In this document: positions 28,554 to 30,285 of the stretch, one piece after another
How the letters are laid out: every line of letters starts with the position of its first letter
Numbering within the stretch: position 1 is the first letter of the stretch
Source: an uncultured Clostridia bacterium
GTDB lineage: Bacteria; Bacillota_A; Clostridia; TANB77; CAG-508
Reading direction: 5' to 3'
NCBI GenBank assembly: GCA_947624715.1
Contig: CANQLO010000023.1
Span: forward strand, 1 to 30,285
Length of the DNA stretch: 30,285 nucleotides
The notes under the pieces: model-generated
Database searches by the model: none
What the model was told of the DNA's origin: nothing
The model's input: only the letters and a program-made list of their open reading frames with translations
Position numbers and translations under genes: made by a program

Positions 28554-30210
28554 ATTTATTTTATACTTATTTTATTTGAAATACTTATTTTACTTCTTAG
28601 TTTTTTACTTTATAAGCCAATATTAACATCTACAAATTTAAATTGTTATAGTCATTTCAAAATATTTAATTTTCTAATTGAAGATGTTTTCTTATGGAAT
28701 ATTACAAAAATTGTTTTTATTATTTCTTTAATTATCTCTATATTTATTATATTTAATTTTATATATTCTATTTTTCGTACAAATAGAATTGTAAATACTA
28801 AAAAGGAAAAAGTCCCTACATTTGGTCTTTTAGTTGGTAATGATGAGAATAATAATAAAGTATATATTTCAGAAAAAGGATTGTATCAAAATATTTTGGT
28901 CACAGGAACGATTGGATCTGGTAAAACTTCGTCTGCCCTCTACCCTTTCACAAAACAACTTATTAGTTATAATTTTGATAATGATAAAAAACTAAGTTTT
29001 CTAATTCTTGATGTTAAAGGAAACTACTATTCTAAGGTAATTGAATTTGCTAAAGCTTTTAATAGATTAGATGATGTAATTGTAATTGAACTTCGGAGGA
29101 AAATATACTTATAATCCACTTGACAAGCCTAATTTAAAAGCCTCTGTTTTAGCTAACCGACTGAAAGAAATTTTAACTTTATTTTCTCCTAATAATGCAG
29201 AATCCTACTGGTTAGATAAATCCGAGCAAATTTTGGAAGCGTGCATTAAATTTTGCAGGATTTACAATCATGGATATGTTACTTTTGAGGAAATTCACAA
29301 ATTAGTTACAGATAAAGCTTATTATGAAGAAAAAATATCAGATACAAGAAAAATTTTTTTATCCAATATTTTATCTACTTCAAGTGTATTTGATTTATAT
29401 TCTGCCATTTCCACCTTAGAGAAAGATTATTTTTCATTAGATAGTAGAACGTACAATATTTTAAAATCTGAAATAACCAGAATAACCAATTGTTTTATTT
29501 CTAGCTTAGATATAAAAAATACTTTTTGTCCAACAAAATCTAATGAAAGTTTCTTTGGCTTTGAAGATGTTATAAAGTCTGGAAAAATTGTAGTTTTAAA
29601 TATGAATATTGCTGAATATAAGAATCTTTCTAAAATAATTGCTGCATACTTAAAACTTGATTATCAGACAGATATACTAAAACAGTTAGCTAATGATAAT
29701 AAAAATGTCAAACCTTCTGTTTTCATATCAGATGAATATCAAGAATATGTCACTTCTTCTGATGCATCTTTTTTCTCACAGAGTAGAGAATCAAAATGTA
29801 TCAATATTGTTGCTACTCAAAGTTATACATCTATTTTAAATACTTTAAATAATCAATATTCTACTAAGGTTATCATACAGAACTTAGTAAATAAATTGTG
29901 GTTTAGATGTGATGATATTTTTACTATTGAAGATATACAAAAGCAAATTGGAAAAAAAGAGAAAGAAAGACTTTCTAAAACTATTTCTGAAAATTCTAAA
30001 GAAAGTACTTATAATTACTTAACTAAAAACTTTATTTCTACTGATTCTAATATATCTGAAAGTATAAATTCATATACACAATTTGATTATGAATATGATT
30101 ATAGATTTTTCACACAAGAATTGTCTACTTTTAAGTGCTTAGCATTTTTATCAGATGGTGATAAAATTCTAAAGCCTCAGAAGTTAGATATGATACCGTA
30201 TTTTAAGTAA
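28554..30210 (+). pseudogene. VirD4/TraG-like coupling ATPase, frameshifted, ATT at start position
   Basis: AAAGGAGG is 10 nt before ATT 28554; from there the frame is open, with no ATG/GTG/TTG until a TTG at 28881 that lies just before the P-loop and would remove the membrane domain. Two membrane helices at ~1-22 and ~48-75, Walker A GTIGSGKT at 118-125, Walker B VFISDEYQEY with D393/E394 (counting across the shift), and a Q-rich motif VATQSY. At 29094 one extra C moves the frame; without it VIVIELGGKYTYNPLDKP, a family signature, is restored and the protein has 551 residues. Coupling proteins bring the relaxosome to a type IV secretion channel. The gene either is decaying or contains sequence errors. 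Confidence 0.8.
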
Positions 30211-30285
30211 GACCAACTATTAAATGTCAACATTTTTTTGAAAAATATTTAAAAAAATTTTTGAGTTAATTTTTGGTACAACAAA

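Overview
The window is very AT-rich, uses strong AGGAGG-type ribosome binding sites and TTGACA/TATAAT promoters, reads with the standard bacterial code (TGA is a stop), and carries VanW/G5, DUF1858, DUF362 and CBM25 genes. This fits a low-GC Clostridia-type Firmicute, perhaps an uncultured gut lineage. The species cannot be told from sequence reading alone.

Chromosomal left part (1-9232). On the minus strand: an AAA_14/DUF4143 ATPase cut by the window edge, an AbiEi antitoxin whose AbiEii toxin is only a fragment, and a DUF362 protein. Then a two-gene operon of an unknown protein and a signal-less M23 peptidase, a VanW/G5 protein, a LexA/CI-shaped regulator that has lost its protease serine, and a free-standing CBM25 protein. 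There is a lone tRNA-Lys(CTT) and a tRNA-Lys(TTT)-Glu(TTC)-Thr(TGT) operon. The tRNA-Thr gene is split after anticodon position 36 by a 238-nt group I intron.

Integrated element (9211-26718). A 17.5-kb element sits in the 3' end of the intron-bearing tRNA-Thr gene, bounded by a perfect 24-bp direct repeat. Both ends carry TGTTATAAAA arm-type repeats for its tyrosine integrase. Left to right: integrase; an ImmR-like repressor with operators inside the spacers of two divergent promoters; an excisionase-like gene; small unknown genes; a large P-loop helicase-like protein; a hairpin-rich non-coding zone that may be an origin; an early operon of small proteins with a second short tyrosine recombinase; an XRE-controlled run of membrane genes (SHOCT, zinc-ribbon, BspA-type repeats, 3-TM); and, facing the other way, a Ski2-like helicase behind a leader peptide and attenuator. 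No relaxase, type IV secretion, capsid or terminase gene is visible between the repeats, so it looks like a satellite or a mobilizable island rather than a complete phage or ICE.

Right part (26719-30285). An HNH endonuclease gene overlaps a FabG-like reductase gene. A DUF1858 protein, a MITE-like GC-rich palindromic element, and then a small membrane protein and a VirD4-like coupling ATPase follow. The last two lack ATG/GTG/TTG starts at their ribosome binding sites and the ATPase has a frameshift. They probably belong to another conjugative element that continues past the window.

Most worth following up: the tRNA-Thr intron used as an integration site, the attenuator-controlled helicase, the membrane-gene cassette, and three likely single-C insertions that all lie between a T and a G.
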